A stretch of DNA of 64,000 nt. Source: Stenotrophomonas maltophilia. GTDB taxonomy: Bacteria > Pseudomonadota > Gammaproteobacteria > Xanthomonadales > Xanthomonadaceae. The stretch's first letter is position 1; each line of letters starts with the position of its first letter. The notes below the pieces were generated by a model. The model was not told where the DNA came from. It saw only the letters and a list, made by a program, of their open reading frames with translations, and ran no database searches. A program made the position numbers and the translations under genes. Positions 17,447-26,088 of the stretch are shown here, in pieces. The DNA lies in contig NZ_CP037858.1 in the NCBI RefSeq assembly GCF_006974125.1, forward strand, positions 4,154,001-4,218,000, read 5' to 3'.

Positions 17447-17599
17447 TCATCACAAGCGCCAAAGGCCTTGATGCTGCTAGCGTTCAGGGCTTTGTGGAAC
17501 ATGAACTCTTGAATTGTCTTTACCGGTATTTTTTACCGGCAAATCCTACTCTTTGGCGCCACCGCCTCGCCAGCAAATCATTTGAATTCAACGAGTTAC

Positions 17600-17675
17600 T
17601 GGTGCCGCTTATCCGAATCGAACGGATGACCTACTGTTTACAAGACAGTTGCTCTACCAACTGAGCTAAAGCGGC
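17600..17675 (-). tRNA. tRNA-Thr (anticodon TGT)
   Basis: A complete 76-nt cloverleaf with encoded CCA. The acceptor stem is GCCGCTT paired with AAGCGGC, the D-arm reads TAGCTCAGTTGGTAGAGC, the anticodon loop is CTTGTAA with anticodon TGT, and the T-loop is GTTCGATTC. Its 3' end points towards the accessory insert, as expected for an integration target. Confidence 0.96.
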
Positions 17676-17715
17676 ATGGGTGGTGCATCGGCGGCAGCGC
17701 CGCAGTCAGGGGATT

Positions 17716-18564
17716 CTAGCGCAATCGTGCGCATTCCAGCGACCGGCTCTGTGCCGCGCCGCTGCGCTGCTGGGCCTGGGCCGGCTGCGTGCCCGCCGCC
17801 AGCTGCCCTTCCAGCCACCACTGGCCGGCGTCGCCGCTGGCCACCAGGCGCGGCTGGAAGCCGGCGGCCTGCACGGCGGCCATGCGGCGCTCGGCGCCTT
17901 CGCGGTTGCGGTACTGGCCCAGCGCCACGGCGTTGGCGTCCTCGCCCTGGCTGATGATGTAGTAGTCGCTCAGGCCGGCGGCGACGATGCGCTTCACCGT
18001 GGCCTGGGCCTCTTCGCGGCTGGCGGCCGCCGGCAGCATCACCCGGTAACGGGCACTGCCGCTGGCAGCGGGCTGTTCGCGCAGGCGCACCTGGCTGAGC
18101 AGCGTGCTGGCCTTGCCCTGCGCGCTGGTCGCGGCGGCGCGGTCGGCAAATGGGCCCAGCGCGACGCAGCGCGGCGGTTCGGCAGCCACGGGCGGGGTTG
18201 CGGGTTTTTCCGGCGCCGGGGCGGCTGCAGGCGGTGTTACCGGCTTGGCAGCGGCAGCAACCAGCGTAGCCTCAGCCACCTGCGACTTGGCAATTTCCGG
18301 CTTTGCCGGCACAGCCGGCGCGGGCGTCGCAGCCACAGCCGTCTTCGCGGCCGGGTCGTGCTCCATCAGCGGCGCAGTCGGGGCAGCAGCAGTGGCTTCG
18401 GCGGCCGCAGCCGCATCAACACCACCGGGCACCCAGCGCAGCTCGGCCACACCGGCCGGTTGCGGCGGCGGCGCAGGCCTCTGCGGTGCATCGCGCAGCA
18501 GCCACCAGCAGGCGACGCCAAGATTGAGGATGGCCAGTACGACGATCAGGGCACGGGTCAGCAT
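17716..18564 (-). CDS. SPOR domain protein
   Basis: A 282-residue membrane-anchored protein. One N-terminal transmembrane helix (LTRALIVVLAILNLGVACWWLL) is followed by a long Ala/Pro/Thr-rich linker and a C-terminal SPOR domain (about residues 165-245: YRVMLPAAASREEAQATVKRI, YYIISQGEDANAVALGQYRN, AGFQPRLVA). SPOR domains bind glycan strands lacking peptide stems, usually at the septum. It is the last gene of the birA-coaX operon, starting 9 bases after coaX. A direct link to septal peptidoglycan is inferred from the domain. Confidence 0.85.
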   Translation of the reverse strand: MLTRALIVVLAILNLGVACWWLLRDAPQRPAPPPQPAGVAELRWVPGGVDAAAAAEATAAAPTAPLMEHDPAAKTAVAATPAPAVPAKPEIAKSQVAEATLVAAAAKPVTPPAAAPAPEKPATPPVAAEPPRCVALGPFADRAAATSAQGKASTLLSQVRLREQPAASGSARYRVMLPAAASREEAQATVKRIVAAGLSDYYIISQGEDANAVALGQYRNREGAERRMAAVQAAGFQPRLVASGDAGQWWLEGQLAAGTQPAQAQQRSGAAQSRSLECARLR

Positions 18565-18573
18565 GCGCGGATA

Positions 18574-19305
18574 CTAGCCTGCGGGCTGGTGCACCGCCCA
18601 GCGGGCGAGGCCATCCAGCACCAGCGACGGGTGGTAGTCGGCGCCGGGCAGCAGCGGCATCAGCGCCGGTGCGCCGCCGCCGTGCACAAGCAGTGACGGT
18701 GCTACGCCCAGCAGCGCGTGCGCCTGCTGTGCGCTGCGTTCGATCAGCGCCACCGCGGCACCATCACAGCCGGAGGCCAGCGCATCGGCAGTGTCGTTGG
18801 CGAACTCGCTGTAGTCGCCACCGCTCGCGGGCAGCTGCACCGCACGCGCGTGCAGTGCTTCGCGCATGGTGGTGGGCGATGCGGAAATGCGGCCACCGTG
18901 GTGCTGGCCGTCGGCGTCGAGCAGATCAATCGTCAGTGCGGTGCCCACGCCCACCACCAGCACCGGGCGCTGCGCCTTGGCAGCGGCCAGCAGGGCCAGG
19001 AAGCGGTCGACGCCGAACTTTTCCGGCCTGGCGTAGGCGATGCGCACACCGGCGCATTCGGCGCTGGTGCGTACCACGTGCACGTGCGCGAAGCGACGCT
19101 GCAGCTGGTCCAGCATGGCGCTGGTCAGCGACGGTGCGGCCACGCTGGCCACGAACGCGGTGGTGCCGCTGGGCAGGCTGTGCGGCGGCTGCCCGGCCAT
19201 GCCTTCGGCGCCATGTGCCCAGGCCTGCACGTCGCCGGCACGGTCACCCTGCAACGGCGCGAACTTGAAGCGCGAGTTGCCGAGGTCGAACAACCAATCG
19301 CTCAT
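18574..19305 (-). CDS. coaX: Type III pantothenate kinase
   Basis: A 243-residue ASKHA-fold kinase that phosphorylates pantothenate in the first step of coenzyme A synthesis. The phosphate-1 motif is DLGNSRFKF (residues 7-15), the conserved GVDRFLALLAA segment follows near residue 98, and VVGVGTALTIDLLDADG gives the phosphate-2 region. Type III enzymes are not feedback-inhibited by CoA and need a monovalent cation. The ATG overlaps the birA stop (ATGA). Confidence 0.93.
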   Translation of the reverse strand: MSDWLFDLGNSRFKFAPLQGDRAGDVQAWAHGAEGMAGQPPHSLPSGTTAFVASVAAPSLTSAMLDQLQRRFAHVHVVRTSAECAGVRIAYARPEKFGVDRFLALLAAAKAQRPVLVVGVGTALTIDLLDADGQHHGGRISASPTTMREALHARAVQLPASGGDYSEFANDTADALASGCDGAAVALIERSAQQAHALLGVAPSLLVHGGGAPALMPLLPGADYHPSLVLDGLARWAVHQPAG

Positions 19306-20282
19306 GCCGCCCTCACGCTGACTTCGCCGGCGTGCAGCAGGCGTTCCTGGCCATCGATGCGCACGCGCAGTGCGCCGTCATCGGCCAGGCCGAGTGCGGT
19401 GCCGTGCTGCCACTGTCCATCCAGTTCCACCCGTACTTCGCGGCCGGCCAGCATGTCGAAGGCGGCGTAGCGCGGCAGGAACGGCGCCAGCCCTTCGCGG
19501 TCGAACTCTTCCAACGCCGGCAGCAGGCGCGCCAGCACGGCAGCAACGACCACGTTGCGGTCCACCGGCTTGCCAGCCAGCGTGTCCAGATCCACCCATG
19601 GCTGGGTGATCTGCTCGGCGAACGACGGCGGCATGTGCGTGTTGATGCCGATGCCGATCACCGCGCGCGCCGGGCCGGCATATTCGCCACCGCCCTCGGC
19701 CAGCAGGCCGACCAGCTTGCGTCGGCCATCAACGATCAGATCATTCGGCCACTTCAGCTGCGCCTGGGTAAACCCCAGATCGTGCAGCGCTTCGGCCACG
19801 GCGATGCCGGCCACCAGGCTCAGCCCGGCCAGGCGGCCGAGGCCACCGGAGTAAAGGCGCAGCACCGACAGGTAGACGTGCGCTGCCAGCGGCGAGGCCC
19901 AGGTGCGGCCGCGGCGCCCCCGGCCACCGGTCTGGCGTTCGGCCAGCAGGACGCTCACCCCGCGCTGGGGCGCGCTGCAACGCAGCAATTCGGCGTTGGT
20001 CGAGTCCACTGTCCAGGCCACCTGCAGGTCATGCAGCAGGGCCTGGGCGTCGGCGGGAAGGCCGGCGCGGATCGCGGCCGGGTCCAGCAGATCGACCGGC
20101 CGGGTCAGGCCATAGCCCTCGCCAGCGCGGCCCTCGATGTCCACACCGGCGGCTCTAAGTCCTTGAATACGCTTCCAAATGGCCGCCCGGGTCTGGCCCA
20201 GCTCACGGGCCAGGGCGTCGCCGGAGAGGCGACCGGCAGCGAGTTTGGCCAGCAATTGGCGGTCGTCCACGGCAGCTTCCAC
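19302..20282 (-). CDS. birA: Bifunctional biotin ligase / biotin operon repressor
   Basis: A 326-residue protein with an N-terminal winged-helix domain (about 1-60, LSGDALARELGQTRAAIWKRIQGL) and a biotin protein ligase domain. The ATP/biotin loop is GGRGRRGRTWAS (residues 119-130), followed by KWPNDLIVDGRRKLVGLL and GIGINTH. It biotinylates acetyl-CoA carboxylase and, in BirA proteins with this HTH, represses biotin genes. It heads an operon with coaX and the SPOR gene. Confidence 0.94.
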   Translation of the reverse strand: MEAAVDDRQLLAKLAAGRLSGDALARELGQTRAAIWKRIQGLRAAGVDIEGRAGEGYGLTRPVDLLDPAAIRAGLPADAQALLHDLQVAWTVDSTNAELLRCSAPQRGVSVLLAERQTGGRGRRGRTWASPLAAHVYLSVLRLYSGGLGRLAGLSLVAGIAVAEALHDLGFTQAQLKWPNDLIVDGRRKLVGLLAEGGGEYAGPARAVIGIGINTHMPPSFAEQITQPWVDLDTLAGKPVDRNVVVAAVLARLLPALEEFDREGLAPFLPRYAAFDMLAGREVRVELDGQWQHGTALGLADDGALRVRIDGQERLLHAGEVSVRAA

Positions 20283-20405
20283 GAAGTCAGGACGGAATTA
20301 TGCGGGAAAGCTGCCAACGACGCCCGCCACGCTGGGTTCCGCGAGGGCTTCCAACGGGGCGCCGGGTTCGGGCTAGAATCGGGAACTCACCTTCCCTTAA
20401 CGTGG

Positions 20406-20693
20406 ATGTCGTCAATGCGCCGTTATGCCCATTGCCTGATCCTGCTGACGATGCCCTTCGCGGCGTCTGCGACGGCAGCGCTGGACGACAGCCGTGGGGC
20501 CTGCGTGTCCTCCAACGGCGATGCCGCCTCGCAGCGCGCACCCACCGCCAGCGCATCGGCCGCCAGCACCAAGGCGGCACCGGTACGCCCGGCGGCCAGC
20601 ACCACCACCGGCGGCGGTGGTAGCGACGACGACATGCTGCCGCGCATCCGCGCGCCGAAGTGGCACAGCTACCTGCCGGGAATGTTCCGCTGA
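20406..20693 (+). CDS. Small hypothetical secreted protein
   Basis: A 95-residue protein with a signal peptide (MSSMRRYAHCLILLTMPFAASATA) and a Ser/Ala/Thr-rich, low-complexity mature part ending PKWHSYLPGMFR. One Gly run (TTTGGGGSDDD) lies in the middle. No family is recognised. It overlaps the MtfA-like gene by 34 bases, or by a few bases if that gene uses a later start. It is divergent from birA. Confidence 0.6.
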   Translation: MSSMRRYAHCLILLTMPFAASATAALDDSRGACVSSNGDAASQRAPTASASAASTKAAPVRPAASTTTGGGGSDDDMLPRIRAPKWHSYLPGMFR

Positions 20694-21451
20694 TCAAGTC
20701 GTTGCTGCAGTGGCTGCGGCCTGCGCCGCGGCCGATCGACGATGCACTTTGGGAAGACGCCTGCCAACGCGCGGCGTGGCTGCGCGGCCTGGACGACGAA
20801 CGCCGCGCGCGCCTGCGCGAGCTGGCCACGCGCTTCCTGCACGAGAAGACCATCACCCCGATCGGTGATCTGCAGTTGCAGGCCGGCGATGGTGTGCTGC
20901 TGGCCGCGCTGTGCTGCCTGCCGCTGCTGGAGTTCGGCAAGGTGGGACTGGAGGGCTGGTCGCAACTGGTGATCTACCCCGACGCGTTCCGCGTGCACCG
21001 CAGCCACATGGATGCGGCCGGCGTGCTGCACGAGTGGGATGACGAGCTGATCGGCGAGTCGTGGGACAGCGGTCCGTTGATCCTGTCCTGGGCCGACGTG
21101 CAGGCCGACCTGGCCGCGCCGCACGAGGGCTACTGCGTGGCGGTGCACGAGATGGTGCACAAGCTGGATGCGCTGGATGACGCGATGGACGGCACGCCGC
21201 CGCTGCCGCGCGAATGGCAGCGCGAGTGGGCCGCCACCTTCCAGCGCGCCTACGACGCCTTCTGTGCGCAGGTGGACGCAGGCGAAGAAACGCTGATCGA
21301 TCCGTATGCGGCCGAAGCACCGGAAGAGTTCTTCGCGGTGGCCAGCGAGTATCACTTCTCGGCGCCGGATCTGCTGCAGCAGGCGTTGCCGGAGGTGGCC
21401 GCGCAACTGCGGCGGTTCTATGGCGAGCCGCCGAAGATCGAAATACGGTAG
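20660..21451 (+). CDS. mtfA: MtfA-like zinc metallopeptidase (M90)
   Basis: A protein of about 263 residues with the HExxH site in AVHEMVHKLDALDD (H163, E164, H167) and a downstream Glu ligand in EEFFAVASEYHFSAP. In E. coli MtfA binds the Mlc/DgsA repressor and so affects glucose PTS expression; a peptidase role is shown for the family. ATG 20660 overlaps the previous gene. A CTG at 20690, which would give IKSLLQWLRP as N-terminus and a CTGA overlap, is an attractive alternative. The TAG stop is part of a SMAG repeat. Confidence 0.88.
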   Translation: MAQLPAGNVPLIKSLLQWLRPAPRPIDDALWEDACQRAAWLRGLDDERRARLRELATRFLHEKTITPIGDLQLQAGDGVLLAALCCLPLLEFGKVGLEGWSQLVIYPDAFRVHRSHMDAAGVLHEWDDELIGESWDSGPLILSWADVQADLAAPHEGYCVAVHEMVHKLDALDDAMDGTPPLPREWQREWAATFQRAYDAFCAQVDAGEETLIDPYAAEAPEEFFAVASEYHFSAPDLLQQALPEVAAQLRRFYGEPPKIEIR

Positions 21452-21523
21452 TGCCGGCCGCTGGCCGGCACCCTGGCAATGCCACCGAAGATCATCAGGT
21501 TGCCGGCCAGCGGCCGGCACTAC
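21448..21523. repeat. SMAG-type REP pair
   Basis: Inverted hairpins between GTAG (21448) and CTAC (21523), core gccggccgctggccggc. The first TAG is the stop codon of the MtfA-like gene. Confidence 0.9.
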
Positions 21524-21578
21524 CGGAACAGCACGCGTTGTTGCGCCAGGCGATGCCCGGCGGACGGGAACGCGCGGC

Positions 21579-23006
21579 TCAAGGCCCCGGCGGCAGGCGC
21601 ACTTCGAAACGGGCGCCGCCCAGTTCGCTGGAACGGCCGACGGCCAGTTCGCCGCGGTAATCCTTGATCAGGTCCTGCACGATCGACAGGCCGATGCCGT
21701 GGCCCTGCACGCGCTCGTCGCCACGCACGCCACGCTGCAACACCTTGCCGATGTCGTCCGGGGCAATGCCCGGACCATCGTCGTCCACCGCCAGCAGCAG
21801 GCCCGCACGACGGGCGTTCGGTGCCGGCAGCGGCTGCGCGGTCAGCAGCACGCGGCGACTGGCCCACTTGAAGGCATTTTCCAGCAGGCTGCCGAGCAGT
21901 TCCTGCAGGTCGCCCGGTTCGCCATGGAAGCGCGCGGCCGGGTCGATGTCGAACTCGCACAGCACGCCCTTGGAGGCGTAGACCTTTTCCAGGCCACGTA
22001 CGATTTCCTCGGCGTTGGACTCGATCGGCAGCGGTGCGGAGAACAGCTTGTGGCCCGATGATGCGGCACGTGCCAGCTGGTAGGAGACCAGGTTGTTCAT
22101 GCGCTGCAGCTGTACGTCCAGTTCCTCGCGCAGCGCGCCATCGCCGGCGCCGCTGTCCATCTGCGTGCGCAGCACGGCGATGGGCGTCTTCAGGCTGTGT
22201 GCCAGGTCGGCCAGGGTGTTGCGCTGGCGCTCGAGGTTCTCGCGCTCGCTTTCAATGAAGGCGTTGATGCTGTCGGTCAGCGGTTCCAGCTCGCGCGGGT
22301 GGCGCTCGCTCATGCGCTCGGTCTCGCCGCGCTGCACCTTGGTGAGCTCGGTGATCACCCGACGCAGCGGGCGCAGGCTCCACTGCAGGATGACGGTCTG
22401 CAGCAGCAGCAGGATCAGGCCGATGCCGCCCAGGTAGAACCAGACACGGCCGCGGAACACGCGCAGCTGCGCGCCCAGTGCGCGCGAGTCTTCCATCACG
22501 TAGATGGTGTACGGGAATTCGGTGGCCGGGTCGGCGTCGGCGTCCCACACCAGGCCCAGGCCATAGCGGTACACCGAGCCCTGGCTGCCGTCGATCTGGA
22601 TCATCGGCAGCGGGCCTTCGAACACTTCCTGGCGCGGCGCCAGCAGGCCGCCGCCGACGGTGGGCAGCATCGGGCCTTCGGCGGACATCGAATTGCCCTT
22701 GCCGTGCGGCATCACCACCTGCAGGTACAGGCCACTGCCCGGCACGTCGAAGCGCGAATCCGGCGGCTGCTCGCGGATGTACAGCGAGCGGTCGCGGGTG
22801 AAGTCGATGCCGGCCGCGTAAGCGGTGGCGTAGTTCTTCAGGCGCTCACGCAGGTTTGCCTTCGCCGTATCGGCGAAGGCGGCGTCGAGCGCGTAACCGG
22901 CCAGCGCCAGGAACGCGACCAGGCCCACGGACGCGGCAAGCATCTGGCGCGCCTGCAGGGAGCGCGGCCGCCAGCGTCGGAAGAACCACAGACGGCCGGA
23001 CATCAT
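21579..23006 (-). CDS. phoQ: PhoQ-type sensor histidine kinase
   Basis: A 475-residue inner-membrane kinase. Two transmembrane helices (about 23-45 and 188-208) enclose a periplasmic sensor domain of about 140 residues; a HAMP-like region follows. The phosphoacceptor His is H270 in LADLAHSLKTPIAVLR. The ATPase part has LENAFKWAS (N box), DDDGPGI and GHGIGLSIVQDL. Its position right after phoP and its resemblance to the Xanthomonadaceae system support PhoQ, which responds to low Mg2+ and cationic peptides in related species. Confidence 0.88.
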   Translation of the reverse strand: MMSGRLWFFRRWRPRSLQARQMLAASVGLVAFLALAGYALDAAFADTAKANLRERLKNYATAYAAGIDFTRDRSLYIREQPPDSRFDVPGSGLYLQVVMPHGKGNSMSAEGPMLPTVGGGLLAPRQEVFEGPLPMIQIDGSQGSVYRYGLGLVWDADADPATEFPYTIYVMEDSRALGAQLRVFRGRVWFYLGGIGLILLLLQTVILQWSLRPLRRVITELTKVQRGETERMSERHPRELEPLTDSINAFIESERENLERQRNTLADLAHSLKTPIAVLRTQMDSGAGDGALREELDVQLQRMNNLVSYQLARAASSGHKLFSAPLPIESNAEEIVRGLEKVYASKGVLCEFDIDPAARFHGEPGDLQELLGSLLENAFKWASRRVLLTAQPLPAPNARRAGLLLAVDDDGPGIAPDDIGKVLQRGVRGDERVQGHGIGLSIVQDLIKDYRGELAVGRSSELGGARFEVRLPPGP

Positions 23007-23028
23007 GGTCTCGCCAGGCTGAGCCGGC

Positions 23029-23712
23029 TCAGCCCTCGTTGCGCGGAATCGCGAAACGGTAGCCGCGACCGCGCACGGTCTCGATCGGCTTCAGTTCGCC
23101 ATCCGGGTCCAGCTTCTTGCGCAGGCGACCGATGAACACTTCCAGCACGTTCGAGTCGCGGTCGAAGTCCTGCTGGTAGATGTGCTCGGTGAGGTCGGCC
23201 TTGGAGACCAGTTCACCGGCATGCATCATCAGGTACTCCAGCACCTTGTACTCGTAGCTGGTCAGGTCGACATTGCTGCCGGCCACGCTGACGGTCTGCG
23301 CGGCGAGGTCAAGGGCAACCGGGCCGCATTCCAGGGTCGGCTTGCTCCAGCCGGCGGCGCGGCGCAGCAGCGCATTGACGCGGGCCAGCAGCTCCTCCAC
23401 ATGGAACGGCTTGACCAGGTAGTCGTCGGCGCCCTGCTTCAGGCCCTCGACCTTGTCCTGCCAGCTCGAACGCGCGGTCAGGATCAGCACCGGGAACTTC
23501 TTGCCTTCGTCACGCAGGGCCTTGATCAGCTCCATGCCCGACATCTTGGGCAGGCCGAGGTCGATGATGCCGACATCGAACGGAACTTCGCGCCCCATGT
23601 AGAGGCCTTCCTCGCCGTCCTGCGCAGCATCGACGGCAAAGCCTTCGCGCTTGAGCCGGGCTGCCAGGGTCTCACGCAGCGGGGCTTCGTCTTCGACCAG
23701 AAGGATACGCAT
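23029..23712 (-). CDS. phoP: PhoP-type response regulator
   Basis: A 227-residue OmpR-family regulator. The receiver domain has the acidic pocket VEDE, the phosphorylated D51 (IIDLGLPKMSG), T/K residues LTAR and DDYLVKPF. The C-terminal winged helix ends NVLEVFIGRLRKKLD and TVRGRGYRFAIP. The sequence is close to Xanthomonas PhoP. It precedes phoQ by 22 bases in the same operon; the secreted protein gene at 23786-24160 may be the first gene of that operon. Confidence 0.92.
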   Translation of the reverse strand: MRILLVEDEAPLRETLAARLKREGFAVDAAQDGEEGLYMGREVPFDVGIIDLGLPKMSGMELIKALRDEGKKFPVLILTARSSWQDKVEGLKQGADDYLVKPFHVEELLARVNALLRRAAGWSKPTLECGPVALDLAAQTVSVAGSNVDLTSYEYKVLEYLMMHAGELVSKADLTEHIYQQDFDRDSNVLEVFIGRLRKKLDPDGELKPIETVRGRGYRFAIPRNEG

Positions 23713-23785
23713 GAACTCTCCCTAGTGTCCTGGGTGTGGCCCGGAGGCCTGTGGGGTACGGGTTGATAGCGACAACTATCCCTGT

Positions 23786-24160
23786 TCAGGGGTTATCGCC
23801 GCGTAGTGATGACATATCCGACCGCGGCGTGCGCGGCTGTGAACGCGACGGTGCAGGGTCGTCCATGTAGCGGACCCGGCCCCGGTCGTCCATGTACTTC
23901 ACCCGGTTGATGTCACGACCATCGAACGGCACGCGCTCGGCGCCGAGGATGTGGCCGCCGGTGGTGCGCTGCACGCGGCGCACGGCATCGGACAGCGAAC
24001 GCTCGTCGCCACGGTTGCCACGCTCGCCCCGCTCCATCATCTCCGCCCGCCCCTGGTCGCCGCGCGGCGGCTGTTGCGCCAGCGCCGACGACAGCGGCAC
24101 AGCCGACAGCACCACGCAGGTGGCGAAGGCAATGCGGCAATGGAAGGGAGCGGAAGACAT
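23786..24160 (-). CDS. Hypothetical secreted protein upstream of phoPQ
   Basis: A 124-residue exported protein. After a signal peptide (RIAFATCVVLSAVPLSSALAQ) comes a charged stretch, then LSDAVRRVQRTTGGHILGAERVPFDGRDINRVKYMDDRGRVRYMDDP. That core resembles a single PepSY-like repeat, a module often found next to two-component genes. ATG 24160 is preferred over 24196. It lies 73 bases upstream of phoP on the same strand, so it may be co-transcribed and tune the kinase; that is inference. Confidence 0.7.
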   Translation of the reverse strand: MSSAPFHCRIAFATCVVLSAVPLSSALAQQPPRGDQGRAEMMERGERGNRGDERSLSDAVRRVQRTTGGHILGAERVPFDGRDINRVKYMDDRGRVRYMDDPAPSRSQPRTPRSDMSSLRGDNP

Positions 24161-24308
24161 CGATGCGATCCTAGCCGAGCTCGGCGATTCGTTCAAAAGT
24201 CGTAAATCCGGGAGCCGGGTTCGGGACCCGGCGCTTTACAATTCCTTTGCAAATTCTTGGTTTGGGGCGGTGAATCCGGTCTGAACTTTTCCGGCCTCGC
24301 CCCTGCGT

Positions 24309-24326
24309 TGTTCAGCTAAGTGAACA
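24309..24326. promoter_or_regulatory. Palindrome upstream of the phoPQ operon
   Basis: The bases TGTTCA, six bases, TGAACA form an inverted repeat about 150 bases before the first gene of the operon. It could be an operator. No regulator can be assigned from sequence. Confidence 0.35.
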
Positions 24327-24373
24327 TTCGGGACGAATCGGCGCGCCTTGTCAAGCCAGGAGTGTGACCGTGA

Positions 24374-25405
24374 TCACGCTGCAGCACGATCCGCTTCGCG
24401 TTCGGTGACCGCCAGCGCCTGCTCGACCAGGGTCCAGTCGGCGCCTGGGCGGTGTGCACCCTCGCTCAGCACCTGGCGGAACGCGCGGCCACCAGGTTGG
24501 CCGTGGAACAGGCCGAGCAGGTGGCGGGTGATGTGCTTCAGCGCCAGGCCTTCGCCCAACCGCGCTTCCACGTAGGGGCGCAGCGCGCGCAGCAGATCGC
24601 CACGGGCCTGCAGCGGGGCGCCGGTGTGCAGCGCCTCCAGCTGATGCAGCAGGTAGGGGTCGTGGTAGGCCGCGCGGCCCAGCATCACGCCATCAACGTG
24701 CGCGGCCTGCGCCTGTACCGCCTCGATGCTGGCCAGGCCGCCGTTGATCACCACCGGCAGCGCCGGGCGCTCCTGCTTCAGGCGATGGGCCCAGTCGTAC
24801 TTCAGCGGCGGAACCTCGCGGTTCTCCTTGGGCGACAGGCCCTTCAGCCACGCGTTGCGCGCATGCACCACGACCATGCTGGCACCTGCGGCGACCTGGC
24901 GGTCGACGAAGGCGGCGAATACGTCGTAATCGTTGTCCTCGTCCACGCCGAGGCGGCACTTCACCGTCACCGGGATGTCGGCCGCATCGACCATGGCCGT
25001 CACGCACTCGGCCACCAGGGCCGGCTCGCGCATCAGGCAGGCGCCGAAGCGCCCGGCCTGCACGCGGTCGGACGGGCAGCCGCAGTTGAGGTTGACCTCG
25101 TCGTAACCCCACTCGGCGGCGATGCGCGCGGCCTGCGCGAGCAGGGCCGGATCGCTGCCGCCCAGCTGCAGGGCCAGCGGCTGTTCACTGGCATCGAAGC
25201 CGAGCAGGCGCTCGCGGTCGCCGTGGATGACTGCGTTGGCGTGCACCATCTCCGTGTACAGGCGCGCGCCCGGCGCCAGCACGCGATGGAACACGCGGCA
25301 ATGGCGGTCCGTCCAATCCATCATGGGGGCGACGGACAGGCGCAGGGAATCGGCGTAAAGGGCGGTGGCGGACGTCATCGGGGTGTTGATCGTGGAGACT
25401 GGCAT
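24374..25405 (-). CDS. dusA: tRNA-dihydrouridine(20/20a) synthase
   Basis: An FMN enzyme of about 343 residues that reduces uridines 20 and 20a in the tRNA D-loop. The TIM-barrel signature SVAPMMDWTDRHCR starts the domain, followed by YTEMVHANAVIHGD, VNLNCGCPSDRVQAGRFGACLM (active-site Cys) and the DusA-specific NAWLKGLSPKENREVPPLKYD. INGGLASIEAV and VDGVMLGRAAYHDPYLL bind FMN phosphate. I use ATG 25405; 25378 is another option. Confidence 0.92.
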   Translation of the reverse strand: MPVSTINTPMTSATALYADSLRLSVAPMMDWTDRHCRVFHRVLAPGARLYTEMVHANAVIHGDRERLLGFDASEQPLALQLGGSDPALLAQAARIAAEWGYDEVNLNCGCPSDRVQAGRFGACLMREPALVAECVTAMVDAADIPVTVKCRLGVDEDNDYDVFAAFVDRQVAAGASMVVVHARNAWLKGLSPKENREVPPLKYDWAHRLKQERPALPVVINGGLASIEAVQAQAAHVDGVMLGRAAYHDPYLLHQLEALHTGAPLQARGDLLRALRPYVEARLGEGLALKHITRHLLGLFHGQPGGRAFRQVLSEGAHRPGADWTLVEQALAVTEREADRAAA

Positions 25406-25623
25406 TGCCAGTGAGATCAATAGTTTACACCGGGTGGCTGAATGGCAGCGGGTGGCGCCCGGATACCGCTGCAGCGCCCCCGGCCCGAGGGCCGTACGCA
25501 GACCGGACGGCGCCCACCCGCAATGACGGGCAACCGGTCACAGTTGTCGCGATTCGTTGACGACGACGAAATATTGACGCCGTTATAGTCCAGCGCTCGC
25601 AATGGATTGGACGTGTGGAGCAG

Positions 25624-26046
25624 ATGATGCAGCACAAGCGTTTGAGCAGGACCCTCGCCACCGCGCTGGCCGTCGCCACCCTGGCCATCGGCACGGCAAC
25701 CGCAGCACCGGCGGCCACCGGGCTGAGCCCGACCTTCACCACCTGCCGTGACAAGGCGCAGGGTGCGGTCGAGCAGGCCGCCTGCCTTACCTCGGAAAGC
25801 GCGCGCCAGGACCAGCGCCTGAACCAGGCCTACCGCCAGCTGCAGGCAAAGCTGAGTGGCGCGAAGAAGACCAAGCTGGTGAATGCCCAGCGCGCGTGGC
25901 TGCAGTCGCGCAGCCGCGATGGAGAACTGGATACCGCGCTCTACGACGATTCGCAGCCCGGCAACCTGCAGGGCGAGCTGAACGATGTGATGCGCCTGAG
26001 CGCGCGTGCCGACCAGCTGCAGAAGTATCTCCAGCTGTTGGACTGA
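25624..26046 (+). CDS. LprI/DUF1311 family periplasmic protein, probable immunity protein
   Basis: A 140-residue exported protein. The signal peptide ends TATAAPA, and the mature part is a DUF1311/LprI domain with two Cys residues (FTTCRDKAQGAVEQAACLTSESARQDQRLNQAYRQL). LprI proteins inhibit lysozymes. It sits 42 bases upstream of a gene for an XVIPCD-tailed effector with peptidoglycan-binding repeats, the usual place for the cognate immunity protein of Xanthomonadales type IV secretion effectors. I infer that it protects the cell from that effector. Confidence 0.8.
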   Translation: MMQHKRLSRTLATALAVATLAIGTATAAPAATGLSPTFTTCRDKAQGAVEQAACLTSESARQDQRLNQAYRQLQAKLSGAKKTKLVNAQRAWLQSRSRDGELDTALYDDSQPGNLQGELNDVMRLSARADQLQKYLQLLD

Positions 26047-26088
26047 CCCATGAGGGGCACACCCTCTGACTGCACAAGGATGTAAGAC

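Noticed and set aside
25557..25589. Sigma-70 promoter for the LprI-effector operon (TTGACG and TATAGT)
   Set aside because: The spacing between the hexamers is about 21 bases, too long for a normal promoter.
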